From Shewanella sp. VB17 (GTDB lineage Bacteria; Pseudomonadota; Gammaproteobacteria; Enterobacterales; Shewanellaceae), in assembly GCF_013248905.1 (NCBI RefSeq), contig NZ_JABRVS010000001.1, positions 3,162,001 through 3,226,000 on the forward strand: a stretch of 64,000 bases of DNA. The letters are read 5' to 3'. The notes beneath the pieces were generated by a model. It was not told the origin of the DNA and made no database searches. It worked only from the letters and a program-made list of their open reading frames with translations. The position numbers and the translations under genes were made by a program. This document shows positions 25,982 to 34,670 of this stretch, piece after piece. Positions within the stretch are counted from its first letter, which is position 1. Each line of letters opens with the position of its first letter.

Positions 25982-26701
25982 TCATCCTTGAGGATGACTG
26001 ATAAAAGGAATTTTTTTCAAAACTAACTTTAACGCTTGCCAATAAATCCCAAATACAATTTTGACACTCATGACAGGCAAACTTAACCAAGTGTTAAGCA
26101 AATTTTTCCGATTGATTGCTCGTTTATGTAACGCCAAACTGGCTTCAAACTGTTTGCCTTCTTTATGATTTTCAATCCGCACAAAAGCCTTATCCTGCGG
26201 TGGCGTAATGTACCAGTGGTAACACATATCCATCTCCATAAACGGAGACACATGAAACGCTTTGTCAGTGATCATACTGCCTCCCATCTCAATCAGATAA
26301 TAATGGCGTTGATCCCACGGTGTATTACTGACCTCAGCAAGCATGTATTGACAAATATCATCTTGGTCATAACAAAAGTAGAAGTTTATTGGGCTAAAAT
26401 AAATCCCAAAACAACGACATTGAACCAGCATTAATATTCGACCTGTACAAGGTTTACCACCTAAACTCTCAACTTTATTAACAATACGTTGCTTAAGCAC
26501 CAGTGGTTCACTACGAATGTAATCTTTTTCACAAAAACGAATAGGATTGAACCAATTACCACCAAAAATATGGCTTTTAGTCAGCACTTGTTGCTGCTCA
26601 TCAATATCAATCGCCATCATGTAGATGGGATAGGTAAACTCATGTTCAAATTTACCCTGCCTACGGTGATAAATTTTCCCATGGTAAATCCCACTGTTCA
26701 T
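25982..26701 (-). CDS. DUF1365 protein
   Basis: A 239-residue cytoplasmic or peripheral protein of the DUF1365 family. Visible features are SGIYHGKIYHRRQGKFEHEFTY, RILMLVQCRCFGIYFSPINFYFCYD, and a long basic and hydrophobic C-terminus that may touch the membrane. DUF1365 genes nearly always lie between an FAD oxidoreductase and a cfa-type gene, as here, so a shared lipid-modifying task is likely. The enzymatic role is unproven. The start overlaps the stop of the oxidoreductase gene by four bases. Confidence 0.88.
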   Translation of the reverse strand: MNSGIYHGKIYHRRQGKFEHEFTYPIYMMAIDIDEQQQVLTKSHIFGGNWFNPIRFCEKDYIRSEPLVLKQRIVNKVESLGGKPCTGRILMLVQCRCFGIYFSPINFYFCYDQDDICQYMLAEVSNTPWDQRHYYLIEMGGSMITDKAFHVSPFMEMDMCYHWYITPPQDKAFVRIENHKEGKQFEASLALHKRAINRKNLLNTWLSLPVMSVKIVFGIYWQALKLVLKKIPFISHPQG

Positions 26702-27951
26702 AAACTCACTCCAAATCGCTCGGTCACATCTAATGCACTGTGCACTCCGTCTTCGTGAAAACCGTTATACCAATAAGCACCTGCAAAATGAGTATGTTGT
26801 TGGCCACAAATCACGTCTCGTTGCTTCTGAGCATTGACAGTATCGCTCGCTAATACTGGGTGATCATATTCGAACCGTCGGATAATTTTTTCAGGATTGA
26901 TGTAGGAGGTTTGATTTAATGTCACACAAAATACAGTGTCTGATTTTATTCCCTGTAATATATTCATATTGTAGGTCACACAACTTGGTGATTCTTGTTT
27001 GTCATCAAGCATGTAATTCCAACTTGCCCACGCGAGTTTTCGTGCCGGTAGCAAGGTGTGATCCGTGTGCAATACCACTTCATTACTTTGATAAGGAATA
27101 CCAGACAGTACGCGAATTTCGTCATCAGAAGGGTCCCTTAACAGGGCTAAAGCTTGATCGGAATGACACGCTAAAATCACCTCGTCAAACACTTCAACTC
27201 TGCCATCGTCAAAATGGATCTGTACTTGTTGATGACGACGAGTGATCCCTGAAATACTGGCCTGTAGCACAACTTGCTGCGTTAATTGTTCGGTGAGTTT
27301 TTTAACGTAACTGCGAGACCCTCCTGACACCACATACCACTGAGGCCTATCAACAATATTTAATAAGCCATGATGATAGAAAAATTGAATAAAAAATGTC
27401 AATTCAAAATCTTTCATCTTAGCTAAACTCGTCGACCAGATGGCCGCCCCCATAGGTAAAATATAGTGCTGACTAAAAAATTCAGAAAAATGATGCTGCT
27501 CAATAAACTCACCCAGTGTCAATTCAGCAGGAATTTCATCAGACTCATAGAGCGCCTTACATGTATTATTGAACCTTATAATATCAAAAATTAATCGCCA
27601 AAATTTTGGTTTGAGGATATTTCGGCGTTGAGCAAATAAAGCATTAATACCATGGCCATTATATTCAAAACCAGAGCCTCGATGATGCACACTAAAGCTC
27701 ATTTCCGTCGCTTGTCTCTCAACTCCCAAGTGTTGCAACAATGTATTAAAACGAGGATAAGTTCTATCGTTAAACACAATAAAACCAGTATCTATTTGAT
27801 AATTTTCTGCTTCATATTCAATATCAACTGTTGCTGTATGGCCACCCACGTAATCATTTTTTTCAAATACTGTCACAGTGTGAGTTTTATCTAATAGATA
27901 AGCACAAGTTAATCCCGATATTCCGGAACCAATAATGGCAATTTTTTTCAT
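26698..27951 (-). CDS. FAD-dependent oxidoreductase (amine-oxidase-like), lipid cluster
   Basis: A 417-residue flavoprotein with a dinucleotide-binding GSGISGLTCAYLL at residues 8-20 and VTVFEKNDYVGGHTATVD following. The C-terminal FAD motif is FAGAYWYNGFHEDGVHSAL. It belongs to the NAD(P)-binding/amine-oxidase superfamily that pairs with DUF1365 and cfa in many proteobacteria. A desaturation or oxidation of a methylated acyl chain is a reasonable guess. It lies seven bases after the SDR gene. Confidence 0.9.
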   Translation of the reverse strand: MKKIAIIGSGISGLTCAYLLDKTHTVTVFEKNDYVGGHTATVDIEYEAENYQIDTGFIVFNDRTYPRFNTLLQHLGVERQATEMSFSVHHRGSGFEYNGHGINALFAQRRNILKPKFWRLIFDIIRFNNTCKALYESDEIPAELTLGEFIEQHHFSEFFSQHYILPMGAAIWSTSLAKMKDFELTFFIQFFYHHGLLNIVDRPQWYVVSGGSRSYVKKLTEQLTQQVVLQASISGITRRHQQVQIHFDDGRVEVFDEVILACHSDQALALLRDPSDDEIRVLSGIPYQSNEVVLHTDHTLLPARKLAWASWNYMLDDKQESPSCVTYNMNILQGIKSDTVFCVTLNQTSYINPEKIIRRFEYDHPVLASDTVNAQKQRDVICGQQHTHFAGAYWYNGFHEDGVHSALDVTERFGVSL

Positions 27952-27957
27952 GAGACA

Positions 27958-28674
27958 TTACATCCTTACAGCGAGTCGACGCCAAAGTGTAAAAGGTAAA
28001 CAAGACAATATTTTCATTATGCAAGTAAAGTGAGAGGGAAAATCAATATGATGTTTTCCTTTATTAATCCCTTGAACTATTTTGACTGCAGCCTGCTCAC
28101 TGGTTATTTTCATGGGCATGGGAAAATTATTTTTTGCCGTTAAAGGAGTCGCCACAAATCCAGGCCGCACAATACTGACGTGAATATTATGTTGAGCCAA
28201 ATCGATGCTCAACGACTCTCCAAGATAGGATAAGGCCGCTTTGGATGCACCGTATGCCTCAGCCCTTGGCAGAGCTAACAATTCGGCACTAGAACTGACA
28301 AACACCACTCTGCCACCTTGATTGACATGCTTAAGCCAATACTGAAGCCCATAAGCAACTGAAATCAAGTTTGTTTGAATAACGCGCTCAAAACGCTCGG
28401 CATTAAAATCCAAAACATCATCAATATATTGACAATCACCGGCATTAAAAATAAGTAAATCTAGAGCAGGCAATGCTAATTCAATGGCTTGAACTTGCTG
28501 TTTATCTGTCATATCAAAGGCAAGTGTTGTGATTAATGAACTGGATGAAGCTAACGCTGTCAGCCTGACTTTATCGCGGCCACAGGCAATCACTTGCCAA
28601 CCAAGTTGCACATAATGTTCTGCTAAGGCTTTACCAATCCCAGATGAAGCCCCAGTTATCATAACAGTGCTCAT
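27958..28674 (-). CDS. Short-chain dehydrogenase/reductase in the ECF/ChrR operon
   Basis: A 238-residue SDR. The cofactor loop TGASSGIG is at residues 7-14, NAG at 77-79, and the catalytic Ser (SSS at 127-129), Tyr141 and Lys145 (YGASK) are all present, so it should be active. The third-position sequence before the loop suggests NADP(H), with Arg33 in CGRDK as the phosphate contact. The substrate is unknown; aldehydes or ketones from oxidised lipids are plausible in this setting. The start overlaps the NTF2-like gene by four bases. Confidence 0.92.
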   Translation of the reverse strand: MSTVMITGASSGIGKALAEHYVQLGWQVIACGRDKVRLTALASSSSLITTLAFDMTDKQQVQAIELALPALDLLIFNAGDCQYIDDVLDFNAERFERVIQTNLISVAYGLQYWLKHVNQGGRVVFVSSSAELLALPRAEAYGASKAALSYLGESLSIDLAQHNIHVSIVRPGFVATPLTAKNNFPMPMKITSEQAAVKIVQGINKGKHHIDFPSHFTCIMKILSCLPFTLWRRLAVRM

Positions 28675-29102
28675 TTAGCTGCTCGTCTTTTAACAGCCTT
28701 AACCGCCAAGCCTAAGAGTGGGATATGTTCATATAGCATGCTACCAACATCAAAATAGTCACGATGTATGATCACTTTATTGTCTTGCTCAACCAGATAA
28801 GAGTGACCTTCAACGATAATTTCCCCCCCTTGATTCAACGTAGGATGACAAAAAGTCATCGTCCAATAAATGGCAGCTTGATTATCATTAGCAAACACAT
28901 TATCAATATTAAAAACGCAGCTATTCAAGTTGGTGTACAGAGAATCGAAATAACATAACATGTCGTCAATCCCATAAACTTGATGCAGCGGATCCCTAAA
29001 TTCAATATTTTGATGATATATTTTATGCAGTGATGATAAGTTATCTATACCTAACTCACTATAAATCGAGATAAAATTTTGAAGCCATAACGGGTGAACC
29101 AT
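28671..29102 (-). CDS. NTF2-like (SnoaL-type) small protein
   Basis: A 143-residue protein with the cone-shaped NTF2 pattern: a helix FISIYSELGIDNLSSLHKIYHQNIEFRDPLH, then a middle CYFDSLYTNLNSCVFNI, and a pair of strands IIVEGHSYLVEQDNKVIIHRDYFD. Such proteins are binding proteins or small isomerases. It may serve the neighbouring SDR, to which it is translationally coupled. It is in the ECF/ChrR operon, 10 bases after phrB. Confidence 0.8.
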   Translation of the reverse strand: MVHPLWLQNFISIYSELGIDNLSSLHKIYHQNIEFRDPLHQVYGIDDMLCYFDSLYTNLNSCVFNIDNVFANDNQAAIYWTMTFCHPTLNQGGEIIVEGHSYLVEQDNKVIIHRDYFDVGSMLYEHIPLLGLAVKAVKRRAAK

Positions 29103-29112
29103 AGCCTATCCT

Positions 29113-30558
29113 CTATTGCGCTTTGTAAAATTCGATAGCCCTGAGCCTGGCGGTTTTATGCTCGACCAAGGGTGGCCAGTAATGCTGTGATAAACCCTGC
29201 TGCGCCATATATTCATGGGGTAAATGAATATATTTGTTCGGAACATCTGCCAACTCAGGAAGATACTTACGAATGAAATCTCCATTTGGATCAAACTTTT
29301 GACTCTGAAGAATGGGATTAAACACTCTAAAATAAGGTTGAGCATCACAACCTGTACTCGCAGCCCATTGCCACCCACCGTTATTCGCCGAAAAATCACC
29401 ATCAATTAAATGTGACATAAAAAATTGCTCACCTAATCGCCAATCGACTAACAAGTGCTTGGTTAAAAAGCTGGCAACGACCATACGTAACCGATTATGC
29501 ATCCACCCTGTTGTGATGAGTTGTCTCATGGCGGCATCGACTAACGGGTAACCCGTTTGACCTTTTGACCAAGCATCGAAATCAGCTCCTTTACCAGGCC
29601 ATGGTGTGTTTTCATACTTTTGTTGAAATGGGCTACGTTTAGATAATCGAGGGTAATGAAACAGGAGATGCTTATAGAAATCACGCCAAATCAATTCATT
29701 AAGCCAGGCAAATGCTGGGTGATTCACCTCTTCTATCAACTGAGGATAACGATGTAAAAGCTGCTGATAAAGCGTCCTCGCACTCAACGCACCAATCGCT
29801 AGATAAGGCGATAAACCAGAGGTACCTTTTATTGCCGGAAAATCCCTTTGCGCTGAATACTCAACCACTTTATCATTGAGAAAACGTGGAACTATTTTTT
29901 CCATCACCTTGTCTGCTAAAGGCCAGTGTGATGAGATTGTTCCCCCTTGAACCAGGGTTTCATCTGTCAGCAAAAAAGGACTTAATGATGCATTGAACAA
30001 TGGTAAATCATCTTCACATGCCATCATAGGTGTTTGATTCATAATACCGATTTTCTCTGGCCTGCCAATACACTCTGCACCAAACTCACGCATGTGTTTA
30101 AGCCAAGCTTTTTTAAACGGAGTAAACACCTTAAACATTTCACCAGACTGATTAAGTATTCTGCCCCTTGGGGCTATGACATCACAATCAAAAAACTTAA
30201 TGTTCAATCCACTCTCAAGTAATGCCTTATCTCTTAACTGCTCATTACACTCAGGCTCAGAATTGGCCAACACCTGCTGGATTTTATGTTCACGACAGAA
30301 ATTGAGCAAACATGTCCCTTGCGCTGCAAAATTAGTGGCGCTGAGATGGAGCAATGTCATCCCGTATTGACTCATATCCGTTGCCATTTGATGCAAGTGC
30401 CTACGAATAAAATCCAACTTAATCGGTGATTCATTGTGGTTCTGCCACTGCTCAGGTGTAGAAATGTATAGCGCATACTGGCAACCATTAGCTACCGCTT
30501 GCGATAATGCAGGATTATCGAAACAACGCAGATCCCTTCGTATCCAGAGCAAAGTCAT
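29113..30558 (-). CDS. phrB: Class I deoxyribodipyrimidine photolyase
   Basis: A 481-residue photolyase that repairs cyclobutane pyrimidine dimers in DNA with light. The N-terminal Rossmann domain (LLWIRRDLRCFDNPAL) binds the antenna cofactor. The C-terminal FAD domain has GWMHNRLRMVVASFLTKHL, WRLGEQFF and NNGGWQWAASTGCDAQPYF, as in E. coli PhrB. The start overlaps the ybgA stop by one base (TAATG). Placement under an ECF/ChrR unit means that light damage and singlet oxygen probably induce it together. Confidence 0.95.
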   Translation of the reverse strand: MTLLWIRRDLRCFDNPALSQAVANGCQYALYISTPEQWQNHNESPIKLDFIRRHLHQMATDMSQYGMTLLHLSATNFAAQGTCLLNFCREHKIQQVLANSEPECNEQLRDKALLESGLNIKFFDCDVIAPRGRILNQSGEMFKVFTPFKKAWLKHMREFGAECIGRPEKIGIMNQTPMMACEDDLPLFNASLSPFLLTDETLVQGGTISSHWPLADKVMEKIVPRFLNDKVVEYSAQRDFPAIKGTSGLSPYLAIGALSARTLYQQLLHRYPQLIEEVNHPAFAWLNELIWRDFYKHLLFHYPRLSKRSPFQQKYENTPWPGKGADFDAWSKGQTGYPLVDAAMRQLITTGWMHNRLRMVVASFLTKHLLVDWRLGEQFFMSHLIDGDFSANNGGWQWAASTGCDAQPYFRVFNPILQSQKFDPNGDFIRKYLPELADVPNKYIHLPHEYMAQQGLSQHYWPPLVEHKTARLRAIEFYKAQ

Positions 30559-31502
30559 TAATAGCCGTACCTTAACTTCAGTTCTTGTGGATGCGGATTT
30601 AAATAGACCTGCTGCTGTAGATAATCATTTGGAAATTCAATCAAGTAATGCTTAATCAAGGTTAATGGCACTAGCAGTGGTGTTAACCCTTTGCGGTAAG
30701 CATCAATGTGTTCGGTTAACTCTTGACGTTTGGCATGATCCAGTTGTTTGGTAAAGTAACCTTGAAGATGGTGTAGCGTATTGGTATGACTTTTACGTGA
30801 TGCCTTATGCTTAAGTGCTATCATCAAACCACTAATATACTGCTCCGCCATGACTCCAAGTTCTACATCGCTGCCACCAAGTAATTGCCCCAACTGACGA
30901 TAGCTCTCAATATGGTGACTCATGACCAAATACTTATGCTCACTGTGAAATTGAATCAGCTTATGTTTTGTCAAACCACTGCCTTTCAAATTCAGCCATT
31001 TTTGATAGGTAAAAACACGCGTCATAAAATTTTCACGGATCACAGTATCATTGAGTCGACCATTCTCTTCAACAGGCAACAAGGGATTTGCTTTCATCAC
31101 TTCTTGCGCAAAAAAACCAACGCCATTGGCGTCTGAGCCTTTACCGTGGTGATGATGAACCTTAACTCTTTCCATGCCACAACTTGGGCTTTTAGCACAA
31201 AAAATAAAACCACTAAACTGATCTAATTGATCCCCTATTTTTTTCCCATAATCAGTCAGTGCATCAGATACATCACCCGTTCCATCAGGACGAGACACGG
31301 TAATAATATTATCCTTAATGATTTGACGAATAGTCGGACGAGGGATCGGTAAGCCGATGGCGACTTCAGGGCAAAATGCTTTAAAATTAGCAAATTCTGA
31401 TAAATCTTGAGTGCAAAAAGTTGAACGCTTATGTCCTGAATCATAACGAACCTTCTCGCCAAGCACGCATGCGCTTATCCCTATTATTAATTTTTTATCC
31501 AT
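30558..31502 (-). CDS. ybgA: YbgA-family DUF523/DUF1722 protein
   Basis: A 314-residue protein with an N-terminal DUF523 domain (GISACVLGEKVRYDSGHKR, FCPEVAIGLPIPRP, CAKSPSCGMERV) and a C-terminal DUF1722 domain (FHSEHKYLVMSHHIESYRQLGQLLG). The DUF523 part has conserved cysteines that may bind an iron-sulfur cluster or act as redox groups. The family regularly stands beside phrB, as in E. coli, where the function is still not firmly known. It is the third gene of the operon. Confidence 0.9.
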   Translation of the reverse strand: MDKKLIIGISACVLGEKVRYDSGHKRSTFCTQDLSEFANFKAFCPEVAIGLPIPRPTIRQIIKDNIITVSRPDGTGDVSDALTDYGKKIGDQLDQFSGFIFCAKSPSCGMERVKVHHHHGKGSDANGVGFFAQEVMKANPLLPVEENGRLNDTVIRENFMTRVFTYQKWLNLKGSGLTKHKLIQFHSEHKYLVMSHHIESYRQLGQLLGGSDVELGVMAEQYISGLMIALKHKASRKSHTNTLHHLQGYFTKQLDHAKRQELTEHIDAYRKGLTPLLVPLTLIKHYLIEFPNDYLQQQVYLNPHPQELKLRYGY

Positions 31503-31519
31503 TACTTTTCACCTTAAAA

Positions 31520-32242
31520 TCAATAAATAAACTGGCCTATAGGATTAAGTAGCTGACTTACTCCTTGAGTAAAGTGAATGGCATCACTTGAAACAGTCAA
31601 GCAAATGCAGCCTGTTTTGGTCACGGGTTGATGAGTATGCTCACCATCTAGCCAAATAAAATCCCCTTCATGGTACGTGCCCATCTCATCTTCAAAACAC
31701 CCTTGAAGTAACAAGGTTACCTCAAACCCTTTGTGTGTATGGGTGGGCACACAACCTCCCTTATCAATGTATAAAAGACTGGTTCTAAGATTGCCATCTT
31801 CAATAGTTAATCGTGAACGAGACAGTTTTCCTAACCCTTGAAATGACTTTCTTTCAACGGACTGTAATGCTCTTGGAAGTGTAAACTTAACACCCGACAC
31901 TTCAATTTCTTTCTCTTTAGCAATGGAAGTATTATGTTGAACATCATCTGGTAATGTTTCAGTTATGGCCTTCAGCATCATCAATTGTTCACTGTCAAGC
32001 TCATCGTCAACATGCATCATATTGATATCACCATCGATAAAACCTGCGTCTCCACCTACCATAGGTTTCAATGGTACATGCCCAAAATACACATTCGCAG
32101 CTTGCTCTGTGAGATGCTCAATTTCTTGCTGACACAAAGGACACATTTCAACATGGCTGGCGATAACAATGGACAAGGATGCAGGAAGGGAGCCTTCGAC
32201 AAACGATGATAAAAGCGATCCTTTAGGGTGTAATTTAATCAT
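31520..32242 (-). CDS. chrR: ChrR-type zinc anti-sigma factor
   Basis: A 240-residue anti-sigma factor. The N-terminal zinc-binding anti-sigma domain has His5, His30, Cys34 and Cys37, matching the ligand spacing of Rhodobacter ChrR. The C-terminal cupin has a second metal motif (HTHKGFE, and a later His in GEHTHQP). In Rhodobacter this protein holds the ECF sigma factor until singlet oxygen leads to its turnover. I start at the ATG at 32242, five bases after a GGAGGA site. It overlaps the sigma gene by eight bases. Confidence 0.93.
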   Translation of the reverse strand: MIKLHPKGSLLSSFVEGSLPASLSIVIASHVEMCPLCQQEIEHLTEQAANVYFGHVPLKPMVGGDAGFIDGDINMMHVDDELDSEQLMMLKAITETLPDDVQHNTSIAKEKEIEVSGVKFTLPRALQSVERKSFQGLGKLSRSRLTIEDGNLRTSLLYIDKGGCVPTHTHKGFEVTLLLQGCFEDEMGTYHEGDFIWLDGEHTHQPVTKTGCICLTVSSDAIHFTQGVSQLLNPIGQFIY

Positions 32243-32861
32243 ATGTTCCTCCAACCTGCTCTTTCAATTTAGCCAGTGCTAATCTTAATCTAGACTTGAC
32301 GGTACCAATTGGGATCCCCAGTTGTTTAGCCAGTTGTTCTTGAGATAACTCCTGAAAATATACCCCTTTCACCACCAATTGTTGTGCTTGGGGTAATCTG
32401 TCTACATAAGCAACCATTTGACGTTCCATCAGATGATCGGCATAAACCTCACTTTCACTGTGCTCTTTCGTCTCAATAGGCCATATATCATCACCTAACA
32501 AAAGTTCGTTTTTAGCCTTGATTTTTCTCAGCATATCAAACGATGCATTTCTCATGATGCTGTATACCCAAGTCGTTGCAGCTCCCTTACTGGCATCATA
32601 CAGATGTGCCTTATTCCATACCCTAGATAAGGTTTCTTGCACCAGTTCCGCAGCAAGCGTATCGCTATTGAGCTGTTTTATACCAAAGTACTTAATTTTA
32701 GGCGAAAAAAAAGTAAAAATGTCCGTAAATGCGCGCTTGTCACGATGAGTACCTACGAGCATAAGCAATGAAGAAAGCTCAGTATGTAGCGGTTCTTCTG
32801 TGTGTGTAGAAATAATTTTATTGACCTCAACAAAGTTGGCGATCCCCTCATTATTAGGCAT
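32235..32861 (-). CDS. ECF sigma factor of the RpoE/ChrR (ECF11-like) type
   Basis: A 208-residue ECF sigma factor. Region 2 is recognisable at LAAELVQETLSRVWNKAHLYDASKGAATTWVYSIMRN and region 4 at LPQAQQLVVKGVYFQELSQEQLAKQLGIPIGTVKSRLRLALAKL, with the helix-turn-helix at the end. Pairing with chrR and with phrB and cfa genes identifies it as the photo-oxidative stress type of Rhodobacter. The promoter in front (TGATCC-N18-TATAAC) fits autoregulation. It is the first gene of the operon. Confidence 0.93.
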   Translation of the reverse strand: MPNNEGIANFVEVNKIISTHTEEPLHTELSSLLMLVGTHRDKRAFTDIFTFFSPKIKYFGIKQLNSDTLAAELVQETLSRVWNKAHLYDASKGAATTWVYSIMRNASFDMLRKIKAKNELLLGDDIWPIETKEHSESEVYADHLMERQMVAYVDRLPQAQQLVVKGVYFQELSQEQLAKQLGIPIGTVKSRLRLALAKLKEQVGGTYD

Positions 32862-32892
32862 ATAACATACTCACTTATCGGTAGTTAAGTGG

Positions 32893-32922
32893 GTTATACG
32901 TTACAAAAATCAAAAAGGATCA
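32893..32922 (-). promoter_or_regulatory. Predicted ECF-sigma promoter of the chrR operon
   Basis: On the minus strand TGATCC (complement of 32917-32922) is followed by exactly 18 bases and then TATAAC (complement of 32893-32898), 31 bases before the sigma-factor ATG. TGATCC with about 18 bp before a TA-rich -10 is the known recognition pattern of RpoE/ChrR-type sigma factors. The first three bases also form the TGA stop of the upstream LON-domain gene. Confidence 0.75.
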
Positions 32923-33516
32923 ATGATGTCTGATTGGACCTTGAACTAGAGTATGTAAAAAACCTTCAATTTGGTCAAAACTATAATCAAATATAAATTT
33001 TTCTTTGTCACTCAAAGATAAGGGTAAAAGTTCTATGTATCTTGAAAAAACCCAGTTAACATCGTAAAAATGTGTCTTTTTATACAATTTATTCAAACTT
33101 GAGTTTTGCTTAAAAATATCACGTAGGTGTTCCACCAATAGCGAAATATCAGGCCCCATCTCACGGTAGCCCCAAAGCTTACAAAGTGTGGAGTTCGTAC
33201 TTAACGCACCTGAATCTTCTCTAGTTAAATCAGTGAATTCAACCATACTGATTCCTTGAATATCGATGAGTAAAATATTGTCTTTAGTCAGATTGAAATC
33301 GATAACTTTCACCCACACTCCCCAAGGTGAACTATGATAGGGTGCATCAGGTGTAACAGTGCTAACGACAAACCCCCGCCCTTTAATCGCACTCTTAACC
33401 ATAGAGATAGACTTTGGTTCATAAATTTTTAATCTCTGGATCCCGCCAGGCAGTAATACCAATGGCAAAGGCATTACAGGTAAACGCTCTATACATTGCC
33501 CTACTTGAGTTAACAT
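32920..33516 (-). CDS. LON substrate-binding-domain protein
   Basis: A 199-residue protein consisting of a stand-alone LON N-terminal domain: LPVMPLPLVLLPGGIQRLKIYEP at the start is the family signature. No ATPase or protease domain follows. Such proteins are common and of unknown role in protein quality control. I start at the ATG at 33516, with a GGAAG site seven bases ahead; the longer frame would need a TTG. Its stop codon overlaps the -35 element of the ECF operon, so read-through into sigma is possible. Confidence 0.87.
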   Translation of the reverse strand: MLTQVGQCIERLPVMPLPLVLLPGGIQRLKIYEPKSISMVKSAIKGRGFVVSTVTPDAPYHSSPWGVWVKVIDFNLTKDNILLIDIQGISMVEFTDLTREDSGALSTNSTLCKLWGYREMGPDISLLVEHLRDIFKQNSSLNKLYKKTHFYDVNWVFSRYIELLPLSLSDKEKFIFDYSFDQIEGFLHTLVQGPIRHH

Positions 33517-33838
33517 AACATCTTCCACATTAAGCTTGCGCAAAACACACAAGTGGATTAGATACGATTCAATCCCTCATGTGGATCACTTCACAGTGTA
33601 GTGCTTTAGCTCAACAATTGGCTAGGATCTTGGCATAAAACCAGATAACAACTTATCTGCCATTTGGCTGTTTATCTCAGTTTGAAAAACAGTTCCACTG
33701 TTACATGAGTCCAAAATGAATCGATTTGTTTGGAAGTGTAGAACATAATAGAAAAATCTTAATTAGAATAAAAACTTGCATTTATTAGACCTCTATCTAT
33801 TCTTAAATTTGTATCAATAACACACCTAGGAATAAGAT
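33517..33838. other. Gene-free stretch between divergent genes
   Basis: About 320 bases with a 7-bp hairpin, CAGATAA (33642-33648) and TTATCTG (33653-33659), and otherwise A/T-rich sequence. It should contain promoters for the LON-domain gene and for the PstS-like gene. No other feature could be supported. Confidence 0.4.
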
Positions 33839-34279
33839 ATGTTAAATTTGTTTAAATATATAAAAATGTTAGTAATACTTAGTTTATCACTTGCAAGCTT
33901 ACTCACTGTTAACCTAGCTGTTGCGGAAGTAGCTGTTATTGTACATCCAAGTAACGCATCAGATTTTGATGCGTCTACTATAAAAAAAATATTTCTCGGG
34001 AAGCAAAAATCTTTTTCTAATGGTAAAACGGCTATCGTGCTAAGCGTCAATAACTCAGATCCTGTGATGACAGAATTTAATCAAAAAGTCATGGATAAAT
34101 CTAATTCTCAAATCAAAGCCTATTGGTCTAAAATCATATTTACTGGTAAAGGAACACCACCTCAAGAAATGGCTTCAGCAGGCGAAGTGATCTCATCCAT
34201 TTCAAGTAATCCAGATTCTATTGGCTACATTGATGCATCTTTGGCAACAGATGCAGTTAAAGTCGTCGCAAAATTCTAG
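33839..34279 (+). CDS. Short PstS-like periplasmic binding protein
   Basis: A 146-residue secreted protein. A signal peptide (MLVILSLSLASLLTVNLAVA) precedes VIVHPSNASDFDASTIKKIFLGKQKSF and a WSKIIFTGKGTPPQEM segment, as in phosphate-binding-protein-like domains. At this length it holds only about half of a normal PstS, which is usual for the short orphan members of the family in Shewanella and Vibrio. No permease or ATPase gene is near, so it may bind a ligand for sensing. An AGGAA ribosome site lies before the ATG. Confidence 0.85.
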   Translation: MLNLFKYIKMLVILSLSLASLLTVNLAVAEVAVIVHPSNASDFDASTIKKIFLGKQKSFSNGKTAIVLSVNNSDPVMTEFNQKVMDKSNSQIKAYWSKIIFTGKGTPPQEMASAGEVISSISSNPDSIGYIDASLATDAVKVVAKF

Positions 34280-34283
34280 ATAA

Positions 34284-34592
34284 TTAGAGTGCAATGATAA
34301 CAACACCTCTGTTCGTGCTATTTACGATATAAAAAGGTGAGATTAGACGCAGTAATGATGGGGCAATATCCGCAGCTAAAATTATCGGAATAGTCGATGA
34401 CGCTTTTATATTAAGGTCAAACACATGATGAAATGTTAACTGCGGATTTTTATCATATGGTGCATCAAAAAAATGAGATAATGACCAAGGACTACTTGGA
34501 GAATATTTCAGTATGCATTCAACCCACATAAATACGGTACCTGCATCACACATAACAGCAGATGTATTTGAACATAAAAAGTGATCTAACAT
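34284..34592 (-). CDS. Small orphan protein with strong ribosome site
   Basis: A 102-residue ORF with no family that I recognise. In its favour, the ATG at 34592 is preceded by AGGGGAGG at proper spacing, one of the best ribosome sites in the window, and the frame is open to the end. Hydrophobic stretches (SSTIPIILAADIAPSLLRLISPFYIV) are near the C-terminus. It lies between two genes for periplasmic binding proteins on the other strand. It could also be the remnant of a longer gene. The longer start seven codons upstream is less likely. Confidence 0.45.
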   Translation of the reverse strand: MLDHFLCSNTSAVMCDAGTVFMWVECILKYSPSSPWSLSHFFDAPYDKNPQLTFHHVFDLNIKASSTIPIILAADIAPSLLRLISPFYIVNSTNRGVVIIAL

Positions 34593-34670
34593 AAACCTCC
34601 CCTCATGAGTCACTATATTATTTAGTCTACACTTAATGAATCCTTACCTTATTGAATTAACTATATAAAT

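Noticed and set aside
29106..29405. 99-codon minus-strand ORF inside phrB
   Set aside because: It is an alternative frame of the photolyase 3' end, without its own ribosome site.
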